Assembly: GCA_964472545.1 (NCBI GenBank)
Contig: CAYYNP010000293.1
Span: 1 to 12,358, forward strand
From: CAYYNP01 sp964472545
GTDB taxonomy: Bacteria; Planctomycetota; Planctomycetia; Pirellulales; Thermoguttaceae
DNA: 12,358 nt
Direction of reading: 5' to 3'
In this document: piece after piece, positions 6,895-12,272 of the stretch
Numbering within the stretch: position 1 is the first letter of the stretch
Layout of the letters: every line of letters begins with the position of its first letter
Program-made: the position numbers and the translations under genes
Notes under the pieces: model-generated
Told to the model about the DNA's origin: nothing
The model's input: only the letters and a program-made list of their open reading frames with translations
Databases searched by the model: none

Positions 6895-8256
6895 CTACGT
6901 CCAATCCTCCCGCTCCGCCGCTTTCCCATTGATCAGAATCGAGCGAGAGAGCATGTCGTGCACGCCGAGGATTTCGACGTCTTCCTTGTGATATTCCAGA
7001 AGCTGCGAAAGCTGTCGTTTGCAGTTGGCGCAGGCGGTGGTCACCAGCTTGGCGCCGGTTGCCCGGATCTGCTCGAGCTTCTTGCGGCCGGAGACGTTCA
7101 TGCGGAATTCCTGGATCTCGTCCATGGCCGCCAGTCCGCCGCCGCCGCCGCAGCACCAGTTGTCGTGCCGGTTGGGCGTCATTTCGCGGAAGTCGTCGCA
7201 GGCCGCCTTGAGGATCTCGCGCGGCTCGTCGACGATGTTGCACGACTTGGCGAAGTTGCACGGGTCGTGATAGGTAACGGGGTCGGTGTTCTTGCTCTTG
7301 TCGAACTCGAGTTTGCCCTCGCGGACCAGGTTCGCCGTCCATTGCATGCAGTTGGTGATCTCGAACGGCAGTTGCCCCCACCAGGAGCCCTTCTCGGTCA
7401 TCATCTTCATGATCCGGTGGGCGTGGCCGCATTCACCCATCAAGAGAATCTTGGCCTTGAGCTTCTTGGCCTCATCGACGTAGGCCTTGTTTTCGTCCTT
7501 CATCGCCTTGTCGTTGCCGGTGAACAGGCCGTAGTTGGCTCCGTCGAAGAAGCTGGAACTCATGGTCCACTTGTCGCCCAGGCCCAACACGTGGAACACC
7601 TTGGCCACGCCCATGGTTGCCTCGGGCATCACCAGCACGTCGCCCGAAGGCGGCACGAAGAAGTAGTCGGCGCCTTCCACGTCGACCGGAATCGCGATCT
7701 TCTCGCCGTGTTCCTCTTCCATCTCCTCTTCGAGGAACTCGATCGACGAGCGGAAGCCGGCCGGGTTGGCCCCGTCGGTATTGCCGGTGTCCAACGAAGT
7801 GTCGATCACCTTTTGCAGCCAGACTGGCGTGCGGCCGAGTTGATCGAGGATCGCACGGCCCTTGCGGGTAATTACCGAGTGGTCGATGCCGAAGGGGCAG
7901 AACGTCGCGCATCGCCGGCAGGCGGTGCATTCGTAGAAGATATTCTCCCACTCGTCCAACTCTTCCGGCGTGATATCCGCCGCGCCGGCCAGTCTTCCGA
8001 ACAAGCGGCCGGAGATCGTGCAGTATTTGCGGTAGATCCGCCGGATCAGGTCCGAGCGCTCGGCCGGGTTGTAGCGCTTCTCGCCCTTGCCGTAGTAGAT
8101 CGGGCAGGCCGATGCGCAGGTGCCGCACTTGGCACACATTTCCATATACATCCGCAGAGCCCGAGGCCCGCTCTTGATCGCCTTGACGGCCTTGATGACC
8201 TGCTCTTTTTCTTTCGCTCGGCTGGTCGCGTCAGCCTTGGTGGTCGTGTCCGACAT
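6895..8256 (-). CDS. dsrK-like: DsrK/HdrD-type iron-sulfur protein (CCG domain)
   Basis: A 453-residue cytoplasmic iron-sulfur protein. Two ferredoxin-type 4Fe-4S motifs are complete: C41xxC44xxC47xxxC51P and C110xxC113xxC116xxxC120P. The C-terminal half has the cysteine-rich CCG signature of heterodisulfide reductase subunit D and DsrK: C333-X34-C368C369-X39-C409-X2-C412, with the glycine-rich run after CC. In that family the site holds a non-cubane 4Fe-4S cluster that acts on disulfides or the DsrC trisulfide. An upstream GECGHAHR (C276) belongs to the degenerate first CCG module. No membrane helix is present, so it should dock on the NarI/DsrM-like protein encoded just upstream (43-base gap). 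Likely role: passing electrons between membrane heme b and the DsrC-like carrier; direction unknown. Start supported by AAGGAGA about 6 bases upstream. Named dsrK-like only: other CCG partners (TmcB, HmeD) look similar. Confidence 0.9.
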   Translation of the reverse strand: MSDTTTKADATSRAKEKEQVIKAVKAIKSGPRALRMYMEMCAKCGTCASACPIYYGKGEKRYNPAERSDLIRRIYRKYCTISGRLFGRLAGAADITPEELDEWENIFYECTACRRCATFCPFGIDHSVITRKGRAILDQLGRTPVWLQKVIDTSLDTGNTDGANPAGFRSSIEFLEEEMEEEHGEKIAIPVDVEGADYFFVPPSGDVLVMPEATMGVAKVFHVLGLGDKWTMSSSFFDGANYGLFTGNDKAMKDENKAYVDEAKKLKAKILLMGECGHAHRIMKMMTEKGSWWGQLPFEITNCMQWTANLVREGKLEFDKSKNTDPVTYHDPCNFAKSCNIVDEPREILKAACDDFREMTPNRHDNWCCGGGGGLAAMDEIQEFRMNVSGRKKLEQIRATGAKLVTTACANCKRQLSQLLEYHKEDVEILGVHDMLSRSILINGKAAEREDWT

Positions 8257-8299
8257 ATCTGTCTCCTTCGCGAGGGCTTATGAATCGTATCGCCCGTGG

Positions 8300-9025
8300 C
8301 TATTTGCGGATGAGTTGATGTGTGAAGAAGATTCCGCCCAGATGGAGGATCTTGCTGAAGGGGATGGCCATGATTAGCAGCAGGGCCAAAGTCATATGCA
8401 CCAGGAAGAGATTATCCATCAATGCGGGTTGGGACGTCACACCGGAAGAGAACGTCATCAACGCCCAGAAGAAGTCCCGCGTTTGGTCCAGGAAGTTGTG
8501 ATACTGCTCGCCTCCGAACCGCATCATGTTGCCGGTCATGATCACCGCGGCGATCAGCAGCAAGGCCAGGTAGTCGGTCGCGCCGGTGACCTCTCGGGCA
8601 CGCTGGACGGACATCCGGCGGATCAGGAGCAGCGCCACGGCGCCGAGGATGATCACACCGGCCGCCCCACCGGCACCGGCCGACATGGCGTGCACGCCCT
8701 TTTCTCCGATGATCGGGATCAACGCGTTGTCGATCAGGGGTGTGAAGACCCGAAAATGGCCGAAGAAGACCAGCAGCAGGACCGCGTGGAAGACCCAAGC
8801 GAACGCCCATAGCATGCGGTCGCCTTGAAACAGGCTCTTGAAGAACACGGCCTCCTTGAGCGTGTTCATCGTGGTGGCCCCTCCCGCCGGCGGAGCGGGA
8901 AAGAGCGTCATCGCCGGCGAGGCCAGCTTCCGCCACGTGCTCAGCCGATAGATCATTCCCCCCACAAACACCACTAGTGCTACGTATGGGAGAACCACTC
9001 CCAAGACGATCCTCACAGCGTCCAT
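8300..9025 (-). CDS. dsrM-like: NarI/DsrM-type diheme cytochrome b membrane subunit
   Basis: A 241-residue protein with five membrane segments (about residues 4-26, 71-91, 117-136, 150-168, 205-228). Histidines sit at H80 and H90 in helix 2 and at H210 and H228 around helix 5. The spacings of 10 and 18 residues equal those of the four heme b ligands in E. coli NarI (56/66 and 187/205), so two hemes b are expected. The family oxidises or reduces menaquinone in the membrane and passes electrons to an iron-sulfur partner, here the DsrK-like protein encoded 43 bases downstream. Helix 2 contains FHAVLLLVFFGHF and helix 5 FLVHMTLALLL. The length suits NarI/DsrM. Start supported by GAGGAAA upstream of the ATG at 9023-9025. 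No molybdoenzyme (NarG/NarH) gene is nearby, which favours a DsrMK-type over a nitrate reductase complex. Confidence 0.88.
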   Translation of the reverse strand: MDAVRIVLGVVLPYVALVVFVGGMIYRLSTWRKLASPAMTLFPAPPAGGATTMNTLKEAVFFKSLFQGDRMLWAFAWVFHAVLLLVFFGHFRVFTPLIDNALIPIIGEKGVHAMSAGAGGAAGVIILGAVALLLIRRMSVQRAREVTGATDYLALLLIAAVIMTGNMMRFGGEQYHNFLDQTRDFFWALMTFSSGVTSQPALMDNLFLVHMTLALLLIMAIPFSKILHLGGIFFTHQLIRK

Positions 9026-9068
9026 CTTGCGTTTCCTCGATTAAACTGGGTCAGTTTGGCAGTTCGTG

Positions 9069-9084
9069 CTCTTCGGTCGAAGAG
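9069..9084. other. Hairpin between the dsrC-like and dsrM-like genes
   Basis: CTCTTCGGTCGAAGAG is a perfect 16-base palindrome that in RNA gives a 6-bp stem with a four-base loop. It lies in the 109-base gap between the DsrC-like stop (9135) and the NarI/DsrM-like start (9025). On the minus strand it follows a long purine-rich, A-rich stretch (about 9085-9120). It could be an RNA processing or stability element separating expression of the soluble carrier from the membrane complex. No T-tract follows, so it is not a strong terminator. Confidence 0.4.
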
Positions 9085-9134
9085 ACGTTTTCGTTTTCTG
9101 TTGTTTCTGTTTCTGTCGTGCTCGGGCGTATCAC

Positions 9135-9452
9135 CTAGAAGCAGCCCGCCGGACGCGGCAAGCCGGCCAGCCGATACGCGCCGCGAACCATGCCGCAAGG
9201 GAACAGGTCGCAGATTTCCGACCGGCTCAGCCCCGTGGCCTTCGAGACCTTCACCACCGCCGGCCCCGTGGCGTGGGTCGCGTAATACTGCTGGACGTAC
9301 TCGATTACTTTCCAATGCGCGTCGGTCAGTGGGCCGATGTCGTTCTTCAAGGCCAACTCGACGGCCATCGAACGGTTCCACCCGGAAACGGCCGTGAGAA
9401 AACCGTCTTCATCGAGCTTCGGTTCCGCGGTCTTTGTCTCCGTTTGAGGCAT
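9135..9452 (-). CDS. dsrC-like: DsrC/TusE-family sulfur-carrier protein, CysA only
   Basis: A 105-residue DsrC/TusE/DsvC-family protein of usual length. Family hallmarks visible are DEDGFL (14-19), W25, LTDAHWKVIEYVQQYY (42-57), LFPxG (83-87) and the C-terminal AGLPRPAGCF. The penultimate Cys (C104) is CysA, the residue that carries sulfur in DsrC and TusE. The position 11 residues upstream, where true DsrC has CysB, is Tyr93, so the internal CysA-CysB trisulfide chemistry is not possible in the usual way. C81 and the unusual C86 (LFPCG) are further cysteines. Gene order (regulator, this gene, cytochrome b, DsrK-like) suggests it is the soluble partner of the DsrK-like protein. The first 44 bases overlap the end of the upstream regulator, and AGGAGGAG (9459-9466), inside the regulator, gives a strong ribosome-binding site. 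A tRNA-thiolation TusE role is possible but no TusBCD gene is near. Confidence 0.92.
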   Translation of the reverse strand: MPQTETKTAEPKLDEDGFLTAVSGWNRSMAVELALKNDIGPLTDAHWKVIEYVQQYYATHATGPAVVKVSKATGLSRSEICDLFPCGMVRGAYRLAGLPRPAGCF

Positions 9453-10296
9453 GGCTTTCTCCTCCTGGAGGTGCGACAGGGACGTTTGGGATTAAGGGCA
9501 TCGATCGTTCGATCGGGTAACTCTCGATCAGGGCTGCGATCCGTCGCACGCCGAACGGCTTATCGAGCATCGCATAAGCGCCGGCGTCGGCGCCCGCGCG
9601 GCGGCGGGCGTCGGCTGCGCCGCGGGGCACTCCCAAGACGATCTTCACGCCGGGCAACCGTGGGTCGGCGGCCAGCGACTCCAGCAACCTCGGTTCGTCC
9701 GCCGGGGATAGCTCTTCGTCGATCACCACGAAGGCCGCCTGGAAACTCTCCACGACGGCCGAGGCTTCATAGGCGTTACGTGCCACGCGGAGCGTGATCC
9801 CTTGAACTTCCTCGGCGGTCAGTCGATCCAATATGGCTTCATCGGGAGTGATCACCAGCACGTTGGTCGGCAGTCCGCGGACCCGCCGGTAATACTCGCA
9901 GTCTTCGCAGGAACTGCGGCAAAACTCCTTGGCGTGCCCGACGTCGGTTGCCATGTCGGCCATGTGGAAGCAGCGCGCCGCCCGAACCCGATAGACGACG
10001 CACCGTTTGCACTCGTCGCGAATCGTGCCCTGATCGCTGAGGTATTCCCAGCAATGCAATCGCTGCAGAAAGCACTGCGGCGTCTCTCCGGAGGGGCCCT
10101 CCGGCGGAGCGTCTTCCAAACGGCTCGGAGGAATGTGCGGTTCGAGGTCTCGCAGGTCGATGCGGTAATGTCCACCGGCGGTCCGCGCGCCGCGAAGCCG
10201 GCCCTTGCGGATCCACTTGAGGATCGTGTCGGGGGTGACCTCGCAGAGCTTGGCCGCTTGGCCGGTGGTCAATAGGGATGAGGTGGGCGATCTCAT
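9409..10296 (-). CDS. Regulator: excisionase/MerR-like HTH, seven-Cys domain, receiver-like domain
   Basis: A 295-residue protein. Residues about 8-55 form a helix-turn-helix of the excisionase/MerR-like (HTH_17) type: LLTTGQAAKLCEVTPDTILKW, then the wing GGHYRI. Residues 82-133 hold seven cysteines, C82-X13-C96-X2-C99-X9-C109-X16-C126-X3-C130-X2-C133, with GH at 120-121; this could bind an Fe-S cluster or zinc. Residues about 146-262 resemble a response-regulator receiver: acidic pair D152-E153, candidate phosphorylation Asp D193 after VVI, and K246-P-F. A low-complexity tail (about 270-295) overlaps the dsrC-like start. It is the first gene of the dsrC-dsrM-dsrK-like operon, so it probably controls it. 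I chose the ATG at 10294-10296 because the protein then starts MRS-(spacer)-LLTTG like its paralog at 10620 and all operator-like repeats stay outside the gene. Another ATG at 10338 (14 codons longer) is possible. No histidine kinase is nearby. Confidence 0.85.
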   Translation of the reverse strand: MRSPTSSLLTTGQAAKLCEVTPDTILKWIRKGRLRGARTAGGHYRIDLRDLEPHIPPSRLEDAPPEGPSGETPQCFLQRLHCWEYLSDQGTIRDECKRCVVYRVRAARCFHMADMATDVGHAKEFCRSSCEDCEYYRRVRGLPTNVLVITPDEAILDRLTAEEVQGITLRVARNAYEASAVVESFQAAFVVIDEELSPADEPRLLESLAADPRLPGVKIVLGVPRGAADARRRAGADAGAYAMLDKPFGVRRIAALIESYPIERSMPLIPNVPVAPPGGESHASNGDKDRGTEAR

Positions 10297-10316
10297 CGGT
10301 TGGGTAATTCTGTGTT

Positions 10317-10407
10317 TTATGGAAAAACGGCCCATCATGCCCCTGGGTCCTGGTAGTTTGTCGTCTTGTTAGTTTTGTGTCAATAAGCACATCGAGATTT
10401 TCCATAA
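10317..10407. promoter_or_regulatory. Perfect 10-bp inverted repeat pair, likely operator of the divergent regulators
   Basis: TTATGGAAAA (10317-10326) and its exact reverse complement TTTTCCATAA (10398-10407) lie 71 bases apart in the AT-richer region between the two divergent regulator genes. Two related sequences in the same orientation as the first follow at 10442-10449 and 10566-10573. A binding site for one or both regulators, giving auto- and cross-control, is my inference. On the minus strand TTGACA (10383-10378) is a good -35 box; the hexamer 17 bases on (CAAACT, 10360-10355) is a poor -10. If it is used, the transcript would start near 10348. Confidence 0.5.
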
Positions 10408-10441
10408 CGACGCCTTATATTGTGGCAGGCAAATCTGGGTA

Positions 10442-10449
10442 TTATGGAA
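10442..10449 (+). promoter_or_regulatory. Third operator-like TTATGGAA copy
   Basis: TTATGGAA repeats the first eight bases of the inverted pair at 10317/10398. It lies upstream of the plus-strand regulator gene at 10620. Short, so it may be chance, but its location among the other copies supports function. Confidence 0.35.
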
Positions 10450-10509
10450 GCAGTGAGGATTAAGTGCAGTCCTGTAGAGCTGGTTTATGCAATTCTGCAG
10501 GGTAGTTGT

Positions 10510-10544
10510 CTGCGGCAAGGATCAACATGCCTTGACGTCCGCAG
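10510..10544. promoter_or_regulatory. Imperfect stem-loop upstream of the plus-strand regulator
   Basis: CTGCGGCAAGG (10510-10520) pairs with CCTTG (10530-10534) and CCGCAG (10539-10544): 11 bp in all, with a four-base bulge (ACGT) and a nine-base loop, followed by TTTATT. It could be a protein-binding palindrome, an attenuator or a leader RNA structure. TTGACG (10532-10537) within it could serve as a -35 box, but no good -10 is at the right distance. Confidence 0.35.
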
Positions 10545-10565
10545 TTTATTGTGTTGCAATGTCTT

Positions 10566-10579
10566 TTATGGGATAGAAT
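10566..10579 (+). promoter_or_regulatory. Operator-like TTATGGGA abutting a -10-like TAGAAT
   Basis: TTATGGGA (10566-10573), one base different from the TTATGGAA copies, directly touches TAGAAT (10574-10579), a reasonable -10 box for the regulator gene starting at 10620. No good -35 is found at 16-18 bases upstream; TTGCAA at 10554-10559 is only 14 bases away. A promoter needing an activator bound next to the -10, or repression by a bound regulator, would fit. The ribosome-binding site AAGGAG lies about 12 bases before the ATG at 10620, a rather long spacing. Confidence 0.35.
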
Positions 10580-10619
10580 TGAGAAAATACATTAAATACC
10601 CAAGGAGTAGCGTATCTCC

Positions 10620-11396
10620 ATGCGATCGGACCTGCTTACTACCGGAGAGGTTGCCAAGCTTTGCGGGGTCACGTCGGATGCCGTATTGAAGTGGATCAAA
10701 AAGGGGCGATTTCCTGCCATTCGGACCAGCGGCGGCCATTTCCGTATCGCCCGCGGCGAGCTGGAGTCTCTCGGCTACTGTGGCGAAGGACATTCCGACA
10801 CACCGGAGCGCCCCGACGTGGTGCCGAGTTACTGCTGGGATTTCTTCGGCCGCAATCCGGCCCCGCCCGAAAAATGCCAGAGTTGCATCGTCTATAGGGC
10901 GCGGATCGAGAAGTGCTACGAAGTGGCCGAGCTGGGCGAGACGATCGGACATAGCCGCCACTTCTGCCGCGCATCGTGTCAGAACTGCTCGTATTTCCGT
11001 ACGTCCCAGGGGCTGGCGTCGTCCGTGCTGGTGGTCACCGGCGACGAGGCCTTGATTGGCCGGCTAACGGCCCAAGGAAACTCGAGCAACGTGGCGTTGG
11101 GGTTCGCTCGCTGTGGATACGAGAGTTCCATGCTCGTCGAGACGTTTCATCCCTCGGCCGTCGTGTTGGACACCACCTTGCCCGAAGTTCGCGATGGCCG
11201 GCTGGTCGAGTCGATGCTCGCAGACGAGCGCATTCCCGGCGTCAAGGTGATCGTGGCCCAACGGCGATCTCATCGGGTTACGGTCAGCCCAGACGCGTCG
11301 ATCATGCGGCCACCGTTCACGCTGAAGAAGATCGAGCGGCTGCTGCAAATGGCCGAGTCCCCGGCTTGCGCGGCCGATCGGGCCGACGCTTCGTGA
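10620..11396 (+). CDS. Paralogous regulator: HTH, seven-Cys domain, degenerate receiver-like domain
   Basis: A 258-residue protein, paralog of the regulator encoded divergently at 9409-10296. The helix-turn-helix is at about residues 5-49 (LLTTGEVAKLCGVTSDAVLKW, wing GGHFRI). The seven cysteines are C72-X13-C86-X2-C89-X9-C99-X16-C116-X3-C120-X2-C123, the same spacing as in the paralog, with shared IVYR/VVYR, GH and FCR(A/S)SC segments. The C-terminal part (about 135-245) is receiver-like with D142-E143 and D184 (VVLD), but the conserved Lys-Pro is replaced: where the paralog has DKPF this one has RPPF. Phosphorylation may be lost or altered, leaving it a pseudo-receiver. It converges with the tandem DsrC gene and presumably senses a thiol, sulfur or redox signal through the Cys domain, but this is inference. 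The short start MRSDLLTTG has no close upstream alternative. Confidence 0.86.
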   Translation: MRSDLLTTGEVAKLCGVTSDAVLKWIKKGRFPAIRTSGGHFRIARGELESLGYCGEGHSDTPERPDVVPSYCWDFFGRNPAPPEKCQSCIVYRARIEKCYEVAELGETIGHSRHFCRASCQNCSYFRTSQGLASSVLVVTGDEALIGRLTAQGNSSNVALGFARCGYESSMLVETFHPSAVVLDTTLPEVRDGRLVESMLADERIPGVKVIVAQRRSHRVTVSPDASIMRPPFTLKKIERLLQMAESPACAADRADAS

Positions 11397-11439
11397 CGAC
11401 AACCACGTTAGATTGCGGCCGGCTGGGGCAGAAAACTGA

Positions 11440-11580
11440 GGGTGGCTGGGGCAAAGCGCAGCGGTGCCCCAGGTCTCCAGCGGGCGCCCCTTGCATTACT
11501 NNNNNNNNNNGCCCCCCTGGCCCCCCGGGGCCCCCCTTTCCATCCGGGGGCCCCGGCGGGTCTTGGCCCCAGCCACCCCT
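11440..11580. repeat. Intergenic palindromic repeat, copy 2, interrupted by an assembly gap
   Basis: The left arm (GGGTGGCTGGGGCAAAGCGC at 11440-11459, then AGCGGTGCCCC) matches copy 1 closely. The right outer arm (about 11561-11579, CTTGGCCCCAGCCACCC) also matches. The inner right arm is missing or garbled: 11501-11510 is N and 11511-11560 is a suspicious run of G and C blocks. It fills the gap between the convergent regulator gene and the tandem DsrC gene, ending about 5 bases from the latter's stop codon. Confidence 0.8.
11501..11510. other. Assembly gap (10 N)
   Basis: Ten unresolved bases inside a strong inverted repeat, flanked on the right by long C and G runs. The hairpin probably broke sequencing or assembly. 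The true length here is unknown, and extra sequence may be missing between the two convergent genes. Confidence 0.97.
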
Positions 11581-11583
11581 CCC

Positions 11584-12249
11584 TCAGACGAAAAACGGCA
11601 ATCCGGCGATCCGGCACGCGCCGCGTCGATACCCACCGGGGAAGAGCGCCGTGAGGTCGTCGAGGTCCAGGCGGTGCGCTTGGCAGACCTCGTAGACGTT
11701 GGGGATATTGTTGGTGGTCGCGTAGTAGTTGCGTAGAAAGCGGATCACCTCCCAATGCTTCTCCGTCAGCCCGTGCGGTAGATTCCACTCGACGCTGAGT
11801 TGATTGGCGAAGAGTTCGCACCACTGGCCAAAATCTTCCAGGAAGCCCTGGGGGGTGATCTTGCAGTCGGGCGTCACCGGCGGCACCATTTCGCAGGTGT
11901 GCCAGAAGTTCACGCTGCAAATGAAGTCGTAGCTGAGGCCCGCGATGCGGCAGGCGCCGCGGAAGTAGCCGGTGGGAAACAGCTTCTTCAGCTTGCCCCG
12001 CCGAATGCGGTTGTCGGCACAGGCCACGACCAACAGCGGCAGAGTCTTCTCGACGAGGAATTTCTCGCGAATGTACGAGATCAGCCCCCAGTGTTCCTCG
12101 GTCAGCCCGTCGTAGATCCCCTGCAGCCGGGCCATGCCGACGGCGAAGTCCTCGTCCCATTGTTCGGGCCGATTCAAGAAGCCGAACTGGTCGAGTTCGT
12201 AGGTTCTATCGCCGGCGAAGGTGACCGTTCTTTCGGCGGGAGGCTTCAT
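11584..12249 (-). CDS. Tandem two-domain DsrC/TusE-family protein
   Basis: A 221-residue protein, twice the usual DsrC length, built of two DsrC-like domains. Domain 1 (about 14-111) has DQFGFL, LTEEHWGLISYIREKF, LFPTGYFRGACRIAGL; domain 2 (about 128-221) has TPQGFL, LTEKHWEVIRFLRNYYAT, LFPGGYRRGACRIAGLP. Each keeps the GACRIAGL motif whose Cys is CysB (C100, C212). In domain 1 the residue 11 further on, where CysA belongs, is also Cys (C111), but it is internal and the usual PxPTG context is lost. Domain 2 ends at V221, two residues before the CysA position, so it has CysB only. Other cysteines (C77, C119, C129, C144, C189) are present. Start supported by GAGGA about 6 bases before the ATG. 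It converges with the paralogous regulator. Probably a modified sulfur relay, redox partner or decoy of the DsrK-like complex; exact role unknown. Confidence 0.88.
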   Translation of the reverse strand: MKPPAERTVTFAGDRTYELDQFGFLNRPEQWDEDFAVGMARLQGIYDGLTEEHWGLISYIREKFLVEKTLPLLVVACADNRIRRGKLKKLFPTGYFRGACRIAGLSYDFICSVNFWHTCEMVPPVTPDCKITPQGFLEDFGQWCELFANQLSVEWNLPHGLTEKHWEVIRFLRNYYATTNNIPNVYEVCQAHRLDLDDLTALFPGGYRRGACRIAGLPFFV

Positions 12250-12272
12250 GGGATCCTCGTGTGTGTAGAAGC

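Noticed and set aside
6730..8283. A 517-codon plus-strand open frame
   Set aside because: Antisense to the DsrK-like gene and starting in the palindromic repeat; no recognisable domain and no ribosome site.
8300..9025. Respiratory nitrate reductase gamma subunit
   Set aside because: No narG, narH or narJ gene nearby; the neighbours are a CCG iron-sulfur protein and a DsrC-like carrier, which fit a DsrMK-type complex.
10317..10579. CRISPR-like array or tandem repeat array
   Set aside because: The short repeats vary in spacing and orientation and are only 8-10 bases; no regular spacers and no cas gene.
10297..10619. Small RNA or tRNA gene between the regulators
   Set aside because: The stem-loop at 10510-10544 is bulged and short, no cloverleaf could be drawn, and no intrinsic terminator follows.
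11584..12249. Idea that the tandem DsrC protein lacks CysA completely
   Set aside because: Counting residues shows C111 exactly 11 after C100 in domain 1, the CysA position; only domain 2 lacks it.
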